A stretch of DNA of 33,840 bases from Rickettsia endosymbiont of Pseudomimeciton antennatum (GCA_020881195.1 JAJIYL010000025.1:1-33840); one strand, 5' to 3'; shown: positions 22,135 through 33,188, counted from the first letter of the stretch. Numbers and translations are program-made. Notes: generated by a model from the sequence alone, not told the origin.

Positions 22135-24189
22135 ATGAAGTTACCTATAGCTGATAAGATCTATTACAGTTTTTTATTGCACGGTCAAAAAATTACAGAT
22201 GAATATAACTGGCTTAGAGATAGCGAATGGCCTAATGTTAGCGATAAAAAAATCATAGAATATTTACAGGCAGAAAATAAATATTCCGAGCAATTTTTTG
22301 ATCCATTACAAAAAGAAAAAGATAAAATCTTTGAAGAGTTAAAAGGCAGAGTTAAACTGGCTGATCAGTCAACTTATGTAAAAAAAGATAGTTATTATTA
22401 TTATACTAGAACTGAAGAAAATACCGACTACCCAATATATTGTCGAAAAATGGGTTCAGTAGATGCTCCGGAAGAGATTATATTAGATGTTAATGCTGTT
22501 GCTAAAGATAATAAATTTACTGATGTAGGTCTAGTAGCAGTTTCTCCTGATCATATGTTACTAGCTTATAGTGTTGATTTTACCGGTGATGAACAATATA
22601 CAATTAAGGTTTATAATTTAAAGACCAAAGAATATTTACCAGATGAAATACATAACGTTAGTTGCAATATAATTTGGCATGAATATCTGAAAGGGTTCTT
22701 TTATATGCCGATTAATGAGAATCTTCGTTGTGATAAATTAATGATTCACTTCCTAGATCATGTAATTTCCGATGATAAATTAGTACATCAGATAACAGAT
22801 CCATTATATCAGTTGAACGTTAGTAAGTCATCCAGTCGACAATATATTTTCGTTGATGTCTCTGGTCATAATGAAAATGAAACATATGTTATAGCAATGT
22901 GTGATCATAGCTTTCAGTCTAAACTTATTAGAGCTTCAAAGGATGGGGTTTTTTACGATGTTGAGCATAATGGTGATAATTTTTATATTAACACCAATGA
23001 AGGGGCAAAAAACTTTCGCATAGTATTAGTAAATGTACATAATTTCCAAAATGATTTGTGGGAAAATAATTATATTCCAGAAGATGCAACTAGATATTTA
23101 TCTGGCTTTGATATTACTAACAATTATTTAATAGTTAATTATCGTGATCAAGGATTACCGGTTATTAAAATAAAACATCTTAAAGAGCATAGTGAAAAAA
23201 TTATTCACTTCCCAGATGCTTCTTTTACTGCCCTTGCCGCATCTACTAATTTTGATGAAGATGATATTAGAGTAAATTATTCTTCACTTGCTAGACCGAA
23301 CACTACTTATAGTTATGATTTTAATAATGACCAACTGTCAATATTGAAAGTGCAAGAAATACCAAGTGGCTTTAACCCTGAAGAATATATGGTAGAAAGG
23401 ATATTTGCTGATAATGATGGGGTTAAAGTACCAATTACTTTATTATATAAAAAATCGTTGTTTAAAAAGGATGGGAAGAATCCTTTATATTTATATGGTT
23501 ATGGCTCATATGGTGTTAGCATACCAGTATCCTTTCGGAATACAGCTATTTCTCTGGTAAATCGTGGGTTTGTCTATGCTCTTGCCCATATTAGAGGTGG
23601 GGACGATCTCGGACATGATTGGTATAAAGCTGCCAAATTCCTCAATAAAAAAAGAACTTTTGACGATTTTATTGTTTCTGCTAAAGAGCTAATTAAAGAA
23701 AAATATACTAGCAAGGGTAATATAGTAGTTTGTGGTGGAAGTGCCGGGGGAATGTTAATTGGTGTGGTCATTAATGAGCAACCAGAATTATTTAAAGCAG
23801 CACTTGCCCATGTACCTTTTGTTGATGTATTAAATACTATGCTAGATGAAGAATTGCCATTAACCCCTAGTGAATTTAAGGAATGGGGCAATCCTAAAGA
23901 ACTAAACTATTTTAACTATATTAAGTCCTATTCTCCGTATGATAATGTAAAAGCACAAAATTATCCGAGTCTATTTATCACTGCTGGCATCTCTGACCCT
24001 AGAGTTGGCTATTGGGAAGCAGCTAAATGGGCAGCAAAGATCCGGGCAACAAAAACAGATGATAATATATTATTGCTAAAAACTAATATGGATTCAGGGC
24101 ATAAAGGCTCTTCTGGTCGTTTCGATTATCTAAAAGAAGCAGCCGATGATATAATATTTATATTTAGGATTTTTGATGTAATCAGATAG
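22135..24189 (+). CDS. ptrB: S9-family prolyl oligopeptidase, protease II (oligopeptidase B)-like
   Basis: 'GYGSYGVSIPVSF', 'ALAHIRGGDDLGHDWY', catalytic 'CGGSAGGMLIG', C-terminal 'DSGHKGSSGRF'; SD 'aaaggagg' upstream. Confidence 0.93.
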   Translation: MKLPIADKIYYSFLLHGQKITDEYNWLRDSEWPNVSDKKIIEYLQAENKYSEQFFDPLQKEKDKIFEELKGRVKLADQSTYVKKDSYYYYTRTEENTDYPIYCRKMGSVDAPEEIILDVNAVAKDNKFTDVGLVAVSPDHMLLAYSVDFTGDEQYTIKVYNLKTKEYLPDEIHNVSCNIIWHEYLKGFFYMPINENLRCDKLMIHFLDHVISDDKLVHQITDPLYQLNVSKSSSRQYIFVDVSGHNENETYVIAMCDHSFQSKLIRASKDGVFYDVEHNGDNFYINTNEGAKNFRIVLVNVHNFQNDLWENNYIPEDATRYLSGFDITNNYLIVNYRDQGLPVIKIKHLKEHSEKIIHFPDASFTALAASTNFDEDDIRVNYSSLARPNTTYSYDFNNDQLSILKVQEIPSGFNPEEYMVERIFADNDGVKVPITLLYKKSLFKKDGKNPLYLYGYGSYGVSIPVSFRNTAISLVNRGFVYALAHIRGGDDLGHDWYKAAKFLNKKRTFDDFIVSAKELIKEKYTSKGNIVVCGGSAGGMLIGVVINEQPELFKAALAHVPFVDVLNTMLDEELPLTPSEFKEWGNPKELNYFNYIKSYSPYDNVKAQNYPSLFITAGISDPRVGYWEAAKWAAKIRATKTDDNILLLKTNMDSGHKGSSGRFDYLKEAADDIIFIFRIFDVIR

Positions 24190-24395
24190 TATAGCTAACC
24201 GGATTGTGAGTGTTCACAGAAAAAAAGTTAAAGTACAAGACGTCTATTAGCGAGGAGTACACAATACTCAAACGTTATTGCGAGGAGCGACGATAGTAGC
24301 GACGAAGCAATCCATATGACAAGCTTCATGGATTGCCACGCTCACGTATGTTCGCTCGCAATGACATACGTACACTATTAACGGATTAGCTATAC
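24189..24395. repeat. Complete ~207-bp mosaic repeat with inverted termini (family M)
   Basis: Ends 'gtatagctaaccgga' / 'taacggattagctatac'; interior carries gtgagtgttcac, cgtctattagcgaggag, cgacgaagcaatccat...atggattgc, ctcgcaatgac modules. Confidence 0.85.
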
Positions 24396-24428
24396 AATTA
24401 ACAACTAAGTTTTTATAGGATTATTATA

Positions 24429-26315
24429 ATGAGTTATTTAAAATCTTTTCTGCACCTAATATTATTAATATTTGTAATAAACCATACCGCTCAAGCTAGG
24501 TGGAGTAGGTATGAAGATGCCCCTATTGAGTTTAAATTTTATAACAAATATATTAATGTTAACCCAAATGGCACTTCTGAAACAATAATGGAAATGCAAG
24601 TAAAAATACTAAAAGAATCAGGACGTGAGGCTTTCTCCCAATATCGTTTGACTTATAATGAAAATAGTTCTGCAATTTCTATATTAGAAGCTAAAACTAT
24701 TTATCACGGACAAGAATATACAGTTACTAAAAATATGATTGAGAATAAATCACTGGTCTACCCTGGTAAAGGTTTTGATCAACTAAAGCAAATAACCATA
24801 TCATTTCCTAAAGCAGAACTTGGAGCAGAAATATACTTAAAATATAAGGAAGTTGAAACAAAAGTTCCTGTAGATAATTTTTATGGTACTAATTTATTTT
24901 ACGGTGGGGGCGGTTATTGGCAAGCAAGTCATACTAAGATCAATTCTAAATTACCTCTAAACATTAAAGTAAACGATCCAAAAGGCGTATTAAAAGTTAT
25001 TAAAGATGGTGAGAGTGATTTTCATTCAGCAGAGATTATCTTAGAAAAGCCTGTTTACGATGCCCTAACAAATGAACCAAACAATGGTATATTAAATATT
25101 AAGCATACTACTTGGGTATCCTTGTCAAGTTTAACCAAATGGCAAGATTTGGCTAAACAACTTGCTCCTGGATATTCTAATGTAATAGATCAACCGCTCC
25201 CTGCAATTTTCATGAATATAGCGGAATCTGCTGCAGACAAGAATACCGATGAAGAAAAAATTAATTTTGTTACTTCTGCATTAAATGAAAAAATTCAATA
25301 TATGGGTGATTGGCGAACTGTATCAGGTCGTTTCTTCCCTAGAGATTTAGAAAAAATAGCTAGTTCTCAAATTGGCGATTGCAAAGATTTTTCTGCAAGT
25401 ACTGCTGCTATCTTGCAAAAACTTGATTATAAGGTTCAACCTATTATAGTAATGCGAGGTATTACTAATTTTTCTAATCCAGATGCCTTACCTAACATGG
25501 AAAATTTTAATCATGCGATGCTTAAAGTAACTAACAAAAAAGGCAAAATATATTGGATTGATCCAACAAATCTTGTTAGTATGGCACAAGGAATTTTCCC
25601 AGATGTTGCTAATAAAATAGCATTGCTATTAGATACTCAAGAAGGCGGTTATACAAAGATTGCTGCTATACAGCCTGAAAATTCGCAAACCATATTACGC
25701 AATGAATTAGTTATACAAAATAATATTGTAAAAGCATCTGGTCAGGTTGACCTGAAAGGAGAAGCGGCATCAAACCTGGCTGGTCAAGGGTTATATGCTT
25801 CAACTGAACAGTTAAAGGATTTCACTTTCCGTATGTTGAGTGGAGAATATCTTAATGAAGAAGACAAGAAATTCTTAGAATTACCTGATCTTACTTCTCG
25901 TATTGTCAAAGATCTTACAATCAAATATGCCTTACAGCAAAGAAATAGAATTTCCAAAACAAATGTGGGGGCTGCTTTATCTTTAAGGGCTAGTAGATTG
26001 AATGATATAACCGATACATCTTTTGACCAAATATCAGATATTTTTATAGGGGTTCCTGAAACTAATAAGAAATATATGACTATCAAAAATATTATAGTTA
26101 AAGATTGTAAAAAATTAAACTTTGAGATTGATACTCCCTGGATATATGTAAATAGGTCATGTAAATATCAGAATAAAGATACTTTATTCACAGATATAAT
26201 AACTATAAAAAAGAGCTTGATTACCCAGGAAGAATTAAAAACTTCTCAATATAAAAATCTTAAAACTAAGTTAGAAAATGAATTTGATCGAGTTGCCGTA
26301 ATATTAGGTGAGTAA
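24429..26315 (+). CDS. Exported DUF3857/transglutaminase-like domain protein
   Basis: Signal peptide 'FLHLILLIFVINHTAQA'; Tgase core 'ASSQIGDCKDFSASTAAILQ', 'NFNHAMLKV', 'YWIDPTN'. Confidence 0.87.
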   Translation: MSYLKSFLHLILLIFVINHTAQARWSRYEDAPIEFKFYNKYINVNPNGTSETIMEMQVKILKESGREAFSQYRLTYNENSSAISILEAKTIYHGQEYTVTKNMIENKSLVYPGKGFDQLKQITISFPKAELGAEIYLKYKEVETKVPVDNFYGTNLFYGGGGYWQASHTKINSKLPLNIKVNDPKGVLKVIKDGESDFHSAEIILEKPVYDALTNEPNNGILNIKHTTWVSLSSLTKWQDLAKQLAPGYSNVIDQPLPAIFMNIAESAADKNTDEEKINFVTSALNEKIQYMGDWRTVSGRFFPRDLEKIASSQIGDCKDFSASTAAILQKLDYKVQPIIVMRGITNFSNPDALPNMENFNHAMLKVTNKKGKIYWIDPTNLVSMAQGIFPDVANKIALLLDTQEGGYTKIAAIQPENSQTILRNELVIQNNIVKASGQVDLKGEAASNLAGQGLYASTEQLKDFTFRMLSGEYLNEEDKKFLELPDLTSRIVKDLTIKYALQQRNRISKTNVGAALSLRASRLNDITDTSFDQISDIFIGVPETNKKYMTIKNIIVKDCKKLNFEIDTPWIYVNRSCKYQNKDTLFTDIITIKKSLITQEELKTSQYKNLKTKLENEFDRVAVILGE

Positions 26316-26520
26316 CTAGGTGTGAGCGTTCACGGAAAAAAAGTTAAAGTACAAGACGTCTATTAGCGAGAAGGCTTAAGCCAAGAAGCAATCTAACCTC
26401 ACAAGCGTCATTGCGAGGAGCTACTTTAGTAGCGACGAAGCAATCCATTTCTAATCACTTTTATGGATTGCCGCGTCGCCGCTTTGTGGTTCCTCGCTAA
26501 TAGAATATGGTGTTTTTCCT
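26315..26520. repeat. Mosaic dispersed repeat region (family M)
   Basis: 'gtgagcgttcacggaaaaaaagttaaagtacaagacgtctattagcgag', 'gtcattgcgaggagctactttagtagcgacgaagcaatccat', 'atggattgccgcgtcg'. Confidence 0.85.
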
Positions 26521-26683
26521 ACGGCTTCTAAGCTGTCCTGGATATACTGCTATAAAATCAATAATTGACAGTAGTTGGAGAATATAGTTAAATAAATTGA
26601 GATAAGAAAAATATAAATAAACAAACCAAAAAATAATTTAATTGGTAATGTAATTTTCCTGGAACCTTTTACTAACAAAAGAA

Positions 26684-28936
26684 ATGAATAAATATTTAAT
26701 AATATTAATATTATTAATATTGCCGCATAATTCATTTGCTCAACAGCAAATATCTAATTTTGTGACACCAGTTACTTATTTTGTCAATCATGTCAAACAA
26801 CTAAATTTGCTTAAAAATTATTTAATTAAATATCGACAAGCAAGTATTATAGGTACCAGTGGTGTAGGGAAAACCCAACTTGCTAGAATGTATTCTTATG
26901 AAAATAAAAATAATTATGAACTCATTTGGTTTATTGACTGTAATTTAGATATTAATGAAGAACTATTAAAGCTAGTAAAAGCTATCAATAGCACTACTAA
27001 ATCTAATTTAATACCAGAAGACATAAAATTAATACGAAAAGAAGTAATGAGCCATTTATCGAATCAAGATAAATGGTTACTGATATTTGATAATCTAAAG
27101 ATAAATGAAAATAAGAAAGTTCAGGAGTTTGTTGATTGGGAACATAATGGGCATGTTATATTTTGCTCCCAAGATAGTGAAATATTACCTAATATAGTCA
27201 AAATGACTGCCTTTGAGAAAAGCGATGTCATTACTCTTGCTAATAATATTCTAGAAAATAATGATCCAAAAATAGTAAAATTCTTGAGCGAAGAATTTGC
27301 TGGTTATCCTATCCTGATAGTACAAGGTGCACAATTATTAAACAATGTACAAGGTTTAGATATAACAGAATATAAGCAAGAAATCCAACAATCAGTAGAC
27401 AAAATTAAATTAAATATTATATTAGTTATCAATCAGTTAAAGCCAAGTGCAAAAGAACTGTTAAATAAAATAGCCTTAATAAATAATCAAGGCTTCTCGA
27501 AAGAGTTACTAAGTTTTATTATTGATGACAAAAACACTATTGATGAAGGTCTTTATCAATTGTCTAAATTTGCCTTAATATCTAACATTGACCCACATGA
27601 AACTAACCCTGTCTTTGAAATGCACGATGTTATTGCTCAAAAAATAGCTGAGATTAATGGCAATAGTAATAATAAAGCTTATTTAGAAGATATAGTCACT
27701 AAATTAGTTGGATGTGTGCCGAAGAGTGTGGTAAAAGCTCAACTCTTTAGAAAAACGAAAACTATGAGTGAAAATCTTGAGATTCTTGCTAGGAATGCTG
27801 AAAAATATAATGCAAATATATACAAACTTATGGCACTTAATTTGCAATTAATGCTTCAATATTATAATTCTCTTAATTATTCTAATCTAGAAAAAAAAGT
27901 TCAATGGTTCAATAAAGTTGAGCAAAAAGAAAAATTTAAATTACGGTTAATGAACAATGATGAAAAATATACATATGCAGATTACATATATTTAATAGGT
28001 GGGTATCATGTAAGTTATTTTAACTATAAAACAGCCATGGAATATTTTATAAAAGCAAAAGAAATATTTGAATATGTCAAAGGTTATGAACATTTAAAAT
28101 GGAGTTTATTTTTTAATTTAGCAATATGTAATATTACATTAGGACAAATTCAAGAAGCAGAAGAAAACATTCAAATTATAGAAAAAATGTTTGATGAAGG
28201 TTTTACGGACAAAAGTGATATAGCTTGTATATATGCTGCTAAGGCATGGTCATTATTTGTACAAGGAAAATATATTGAATCATTAGAGCAAAATACTAAA
28301 ACTATAGAAGCATATATTAAAAATGGCATAAATCCTGATGATCCATTTTTGATGACTGCTTATATATTTAAAGCAGAACTGTTGAACTATCTTAAAGAAT
28401 ACCAACAAGCATATACTCAACTTAAACAATTATATAATTTGTATAAATCTTCCCAAAAAGAGTCTCCTGAAATATTAGGTCGTATTTATACTGAAATGGC
28501 AAGAAGTGAATTAGGATGGGATAGTCTAGATCAAGCCTCAAATCATATTAACCAAGCTATCTCCATATTTTTAGCCGATGAGCGCAGAAATCCCAAAGGT
28601 GCAGATTATTTGGAAGACTCAAACCTAGCACTGAGCTACGTAGTGCAAGGTGATATCTTGTTTGCCCAAGATAGTATAAAAGAAGCTATAAAATCCTATA
28701 ATAAAGCTTATACCATATATTATTACTTATATAGAGATAATCGTAAAAATGTGGCTCAAATGAGTTACTTATATAGTCAAGGAGCTAAAGCATCATGTAA
28801 AGCAAAAAACTTGCATAGTTATAAATTCTTTGGTAAACCACAAGTAAAGGAGTTCGGAATAAATCACCCAAATACTGCATCTATGTTTGAGTATTGTAAA
28901 CAATATGATATGGATTTATGGGCGAAAGAAAAATAA
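26684..28936 (+). CDS. NB-ARC (STAND NTPase) protein with C-terminal TPRs and an N-terminal signal peptide
   Basis: P-loop 'IIGTSGVGKTQLA', Walker B-like 'KWLLIFDNL', 'EFAGYPILIVQGAQLL' (GxP), 'FEMHDVIAQKIAE' (MHD), C-terminal TPR-like helices; N-terminus 'MNKYLIILILLILPHNSFA-QQ' fits a Sec signal. Confidence 0.85.
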   Translation: MNKYLIILILLILPHNSFAQQQISNFVTPVTYFVNHVKQLNLLKNYLIKYRQASIIGTSGVGKTQLARMYSYENKNNYELIWFIDCNLDINEELLKLVKAINSTTKSNLIPEDIKLIRKEVMSHLSNQDKWLLIFDNLKINENKKVQEFVDWEHNGHVIFCSQDSEILPNIVKMTAFEKSDVITLANNILENNDPKIVKFLSEEFAGYPILIVQGAQLLNNVQGLDITEYKQEIQQSVDKIKLNIILVINQLKPSAKELLNKIALINNQGFSKELLSFIIDDKNTIDEGLYQLSKFALISNIDPHETNPVFEMHDVIAQKIAEINGNSNNKAYLEDIVTKLVGCVPKSVVKAQLFRKTKTMSENLEILARNAEKYNANIYKLMALNLQLMLQYYNSLNYSNLEKKVQWFNKVEQKEKFKLRLMNNDEKYTYADYIYLIGGYHVSYFNYKTAMEYFIKAKEIFEYVKGYEHLKWSLFFNLAICNITLGQIQEAEENIQIIEKMFDEGFTDKSDIACIYAAKAWSLFVQGKYIESLEQNTKTIEAYIKNGINPDDPFLMTAYIFKAELLNYLKEYQQAYTQLKQLYNLYKSSQKESPEILGRIYTEMARSELGWDSLDQASNHINQAISIFLADERRNPKGADYLEDSNLALSYVVQGDILFAQDSIKEAIKSYNKAYTIYYYLYRDNRKNVAQMSYLYSQGAKASCKAKNLHSYKFFGKPQVKEFGINHPNTASMFEYCKQYDMDLWAKEK

Positions 28937-28987
28937 ATTAAGATATGTATAATTTTCTGCTTTAAATGATAGGATTCCTTTTATAAA

Positions 28988-31900
28988 ATGAATGAATTAC
29001 AACAACAAGCATCAGACCCCAAATATTCTGTTTGGGTCTCTGCTTCAGCTGGTACAGGCAAAACCAAAATCCTAACAGATAGAGTACTCAGATTACTAAT
29101 TAATGGGACTCCATTTAACAAAATCTTATGCTTAACTTTCACTAATGCAGCTGCTCTTGAAATGCAGAGTAGAATTAGAAATAAACTTGCTAAATTTGCT
29201 GTAGAGGAAACTACTAAATTGACTAAAGAGTTAGGTTTATTACTTACTAGGGAGCCTTTAGAAAGTGAGGTGCAATATACCAAAACTTTATATTACAGGC
29301 TACTAAACTCTGAAGATGGGATTAACATTTATACTATTCATGCTTTTTGCCAAAAGATGCTTAAATTATTTCCTTTGGAAGCGAGTATCAATCCAGAATT
29401 TCAGATTCTTGACGATACTACAGCCTCAGGGGTTATTAACAAAATAAGAAACCAAATTTATTTAGATCCAACTTATAACGAGCTGATTAGTTTCTTTTTG
29501 ACAAACTTCCATGAAGTAACTATCAATGATATTTTCTTTGAAATAATCCAGCAAAAGATTAAGTTTAAGAAATTATTTGCCAAGCAAATGGGTCATACAG
29601 GATACGATACATATAAATCAACTGACTCTATTTCCGAGCAATTGTCAAATCTTTATGACAAGGCTCGGCAATTACTGGCAAAATATTCAATAGCTATTAA
29701 CCTAGATCAAGAAATTCAGCAATTTTTTCTTACTAAAGAATATACCAAGCGTAAGAATATATTGCCTAAATCCATAGCAACAAAATATCCAAAGTTATTG
29801 AATGAACTTGAATATATTCAAGAGAAAATTTTTCAGTTAGATCAACAGGCTAAAATGCAAGATATGGAGAATTACTCAAATTTGTTGCGTAATTTGGCAA
29901 AGATTTTTCTTGATAAATATGATTCCTACAAAACTGAACACAGCTTGCTTGATTATGATGATTTAATTTATTTGACACAATTATTATTAACAGATGATGC
30001 TACCAAAAGTTGGGTGTCATATAAACTTGATGGCGGGATTGAACACTTGCTTGTTGATGAAGCACAAGATACTAGCCCGGAACAATGGACCATTATCACT
30101 GCAATTATAGCAGAATTTTATTCTGCCACTAAGCATAAAAAAAGTACTATTTTTGTCGTAGGCGATGAAAAACAGTCAATTTTCAGCTTCCAAGGAGCAA
30201 ATCTTAGCTCTTTTAGTTATGTTAATAAAAATTTGTATAAAAAATTCTCTGAGGCAAATAAGAATTTCAGAAATATTACTCTTGAATGGTCTTATAGATC
30301 TACCGAAAAAATTATCGATATTGTCTATCTAATTTTACAACAAATTAAAAACACTACCCCGCAATTATTTACCTCTGAGAATCCTAAAATTTTGCCATTT
30401 CGTCAGACTGATAAAGGTAGAGTCGAACTTTGGTCACTAGTTAAAGGTGAGAAAGAGAGTAAGTTATTTTGGTCTTTACCAGAAGAGCATAATGAATCAA
30501 AATCTGCTCAGCAAGTACTTGCGGAACAAATTGCTAGTTTCATAAAAAGTCAGATAGCAAGCCAGAGAATTCTACCTGCTACTAATTCCAAAATTAAAGA
30601 ATCAGATTTTATGATTCTAGTACGCAAGAGAGATCAGTTAGTTTTCGAAATTATTAACTGTCTTAAGCAACATGGTTTACAAGTAGAAGATGTTGATCGA
30701 ATCACTTTAGATAAAAGTTTGTCAGTACTAGACTTAATAGCCATAGCGAAATTTGTACTACTACCTCAAGATGATTTGAATTTGCTTAGTTTGTTAAAAT
30801 CACCAATAATCGGCATGAGTGAACAAGAAATACAGCTAATTGCAATTTCTCGAGGCAAAAATTCTATTTGGGCATATCTACAAAATATACCAGAATATAC
30901 CAATATATATAATAAACTATGTTATTTTTTACAAATATACAAAGTTGCCAATTGTGGGAATTTTTTCTCATTGATTGTCGATTGTTTGGATATTAGAAAA
31001 ATTCTAGTTGAATCTAATGGATTTGATAGTAATGATGTAATAAATGAATTGATATATTTAAGTGCTAATTATGCCAATAATATCGATAGCTCACTCCAAA
31101 GCTTTGTTTATTGGTTTGAAAATAACAAAATTGACATTAAAAGGAACTTAGAATCGTCAAGTAAGATAAAAGTCATGACCGTCCATGCTTCTAAAGGGCT
31201 ACAAGCACCTATTGTTATTCTATGTGATACTAGTTCAGTGCCAACTAATAACAATAAATTTATTTGGGATCAAGATGGTCAGATGTTCTCTGCCACTCAA
31301 TCATCTAATAGCCCAGAGTTCTTTAAAGCCCTTAAGGAACAGGAGCAACAAAAAGATTTACAAGAATATATCAGACTACTTTATGTGGCAATGACCAGGG
31401 CAGAAGATCATTTAGTGATATGTGGTTATCAGTCAAATAGTAATAAGCTGCCACAAAATTGTTGGTATGAGTTAGTCTCTAGAGTAATGAATATGCATGG
31501 TAAGCTACATGAGAATGGGGTTATAGTCTATGAAACAACTAAAGAGTACGCAGATTATCTTCCTTATGAAAATAAGGAGGACATCGAAGAAAGTGACAAT
31601 AGACTTCTTTCGAAACTCGCTTATGCTGAGGAATTTGAAGGAGACACGGAACGCAGAACCGCAGCTTACTCTAGCGTACGTGAGGATTCGAGTACCGCAT
31701 CGACGCACAAATTACCAGCAGAAGTAGAGTTTCGAAAGAAGTCTAATGACCCAATAGCTGATAAGAAGTTGATAGAATGGCTACCAAATCTTTCTGTTAT
31801 TAATAAAATCACCAAAGGTACCAAGCAAAATTATTCAGTTAATTCTCCTCTTATAGTTAATGATCATTTAGAATATGGCAGGATATTTCATAAAATTCTA

Positions 31901-32323
31901 GAAGATGCCGTAAAGATTAATGATTTTTCTAGTATGGACACCCACCCATTTATTGATGTATTACCAACAATTTTACAAGAGAAAATTCACAAAAATATTG
32001 ATAAATTACTGAATAATGCAGAATTCATGACACTTATTTCTCAAGAACTAAAAACTGAGGTAACGGTAGGGATCGATCTAAATGATAATGTTAAGACAGG
32101 AAGAATTGATCTACTCGCCATTGATGCGAAGAAAATAACCATTATTGATTATAAATCCGATGCTAATCCACCTAAAAGCTGTCAATTAGTTAAGGAATCT
32201 TATATTGATCAGTTGAATTTTTACCGACATCTAGTAGCTAAGCTGTATCCTGATAATGAAATTATTTGCAAAATTTTATGGCTAGAAGATGGTAATTTCA
32301 TGACTGTTAGTTGTATTAGTTAA
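28988..32323 (+). CDS. addA: AddA-type UvrD helicase/nuclease with an in-frame palindromic repeat insertion
   Basis: '[21 protein letters not shown]', '[13 protein letters not shown]', '[15 protein letters not shown]', '[21 protein letters not shown]', '[12 protein letters not shown]', C-terminal RecB-like nuclease '[21 protein letters not shown]'. Confidence 0.95.
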   Translation: MNELQQQASDPKYSVWVSASAGTGKTKILTDRVLRLLINGTPFNKILCLTFTNAAALEMQSRIRNKLAKFAVEETTKLTKELGLLLTREPLESEVQYTKTLYYRLLNSEDGINIYTIHAFCQKMLKLFPLEASINPEFQILDDTTASGVINKIRNQIYLDPTYNELISFFLTNFHEVTINDIFFEIIQQKIKFKKLFAKQMGHTGYDTYKSTDSISEQLSNLYDKARQLLAKYSIAINLDQEIQQFFLTKEYTKRKNILPKSIATKYPKLLNELEYIQEKIFQLDQQAKMQDMENYSNLLRNLAKIFLDKYDSYKTEHSLLDYDDLIYLTQLLLTDDATKSWVSYKLDGGIEHLLVDEAQDTSPEQWTIITAIIAEFYSATKHKKSTIFVVGDEKQSIFSFQGANLSSFSYVNKNLYKKFSEANKNFRNITLEWSYRSTEKIIDIVYLILQQIKNTTPQLFTSENPKILPFRQTDKGRVELWSLVKGEKESKLFWSLPEEHNESKSAQQVLAEQIASFIKSQIASQRILPATNSKIKESDFMILVRKRDQLVFEIINCLKQHGLQVEDVDRITLDKSLSVLDLIAIAKFVLLPQDDLNLLSLLKSPIIGMSEQEIQLIAISRGKNSIWAYLQNIPEYTNIYNKLCYFLQIYKVANCGNFFSLIVDCLDIRKILVESNGFDSNDVINELIYLSANYANNIDSSLQSFVYWFENNKIDIKRNLESSSKIKVMTVHASKGLQAPIVILCDTSSVPTNNNKFIWDQDGQMFSATQSSNSPEFFKALKEQEQQKDLQEYIRLLYVAMTRAEDHLVICGYQSNSNKLPQNCWYELVSRVMNMHGKLHENGVIVYETTKEYADYLPYENKEDIEESDNRLLSKLAYAEEFEGDTERRTAAYSSVREDSSTASTHKLPAEVEFRKKSNDPIADKKLIEWLPNLSVINKITKGTKQNYSVNSPLIVNDHLEYGRIFHKILEDAVKINDFSSMDTHPFIDVLPTILQEKIHKNIDKLLNNAEFMTLISQELKTEVTVGIDLNDNVKTGRIDLLAIDAKKITIIDYKSDANPPKSCQLVKESYIDQLNFYRHLVAKLYPDNEIICKILWLEDGNFMTVSCIS
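31601..31744. repeat. RPE-like palindromic element inside addA, 144 bp (48 codons)
   Basis: Inverted termini 'agacttctttcgaaactc' / 'gagtttcgaaagaagtct'; core 'accgcagcttactctagcgtacgtgaggattcgag'. Confidence 0.9.
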
Positions 32324-32349
32324 CCGTAAAGGTACCATCCATACTCTAT

Positions 32350-32478
32350 GTATACTCAAATGATTTGAAGAATGGGGACAATAACAAGGGGTGAGCGAGC
32401 GGAGCGTAGTAAATCTACGTGAGTATGCGAATGCCCTGAAGTTTTACGGAGCCAATTCTTCAAAGCAGAAGAGCATAC
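32350..32478. repeat. RPE-like palindromic element (family A), intergenic
   Basis: 'gtatactcaaatgatttgaagaatgg...gccaattcttcaaagcagaagagcatac', same as the era insert. Confidence 0.9.
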
Positions 32479-32646
32479 TAGGAGGCTGCCTGCAATAACT
32501 AAAGTAATGCTCTATTTGGTTCTTTTTGGCTGCGAATAAACATGATTTTCTTAAAATAGGTACACTATTCCTTCAAAAATCATATTTATTCTCGTCGAAA
32601 AATGGCTCAAAATATAATTAATTAGTTATCACAGGCAGCCTCCTAG
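32478..32646. mobile_element. ~169-bp near-palindromic MITE-like element bounded by CTAG
   Basis: 5' arm 'ctaggaggctgcctgcaataactaa...gcgaataaacatgatttt' pairs with 3' arm 'aaaatcatatttattctcg...ttagttatcacaggcagcctcctag'. Confidence 0.8.
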
Positions 32647-32699
32647 AATTTTTGTTTATCGTTGCTAGCGGATCATAGTACCCTACATTTTTTTACTAT

Positions 32700-33008
32700 T
32701 TTATCTGTCCTTGGGAAGAAATTGATTTTGTTGTTGCGGACAAGGGATACGATAATGGCAATATTAGAGATTTTATCAAATCAAAAAATGCTATTCCCGT
32801 TATTCCATATAAAGGAGTTTATTTGCCTAGTGACTCCAATTTAACACCAGAGGATTTTTATGATACCAAAATTTACCGCAAACGACATATTATTGAAAGG
32901 TTTTTTGGCAGACTCAAGGAAAATAAAAGGATTGCCATGCGTTTTGATAAGCTTGACTCCACCTTCCTCAGCTTTATCGCATTGGCTCTTGCTAAATTAT
33001 TTTGTTAA
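32700..33008 (+). pseudogene. IS5-family-like transposase C-terminal remnant
   Basis: Frame to 33008 reads EIDFVVADKGYDNGNIRDFIKSKNAIPVIPYKGVYLP...YRKRHIIERFFGRLKENKRIAMRFDKLDSTFLSFIALALAKLF; N-terminal half missing. Confidence 0.85.
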
Positions 33009-33188
33009 CAGTGCCATATCATGCCTTCTATGTGCTAAACTCATTGCTTCTTATCACCTATTTTTATTACTACAATTATAATAACACCGAATATCTAGAT
33101 AGAGTTATACAGTTTTGCTACTAAGTATACCAAGCATAGCTATGTCATCACTAAACTCAACTACGTTATTAGAGAATAAAGACAATGA

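Noticed and set aside
26550-26735. Minus-strand 61-aa hydrophobic ORF overlapping the NB-ARC gene start
   Set aside because: AT-rich antisense and leader sequence readily yields hydrophobic ORFs; no family signature, and it overlaps a better supported gene.
26684-28936. Calling the NB-ARC/TPR protein an antiphage Avs/STAND defence system
   Set aside because: The signal peptide argues against a cytosolic sensor, and no fused or adjacent effector nuclease domain was recognised; addA next door is a standard repair gene.
32662-33081. Separate short ORFs at the transposase remnant as independent genes
   Set aside because: The frame ending at 33008 matches an IS5-like transposase C-terminus; the other ORFs are alternative frames over the same DNA.
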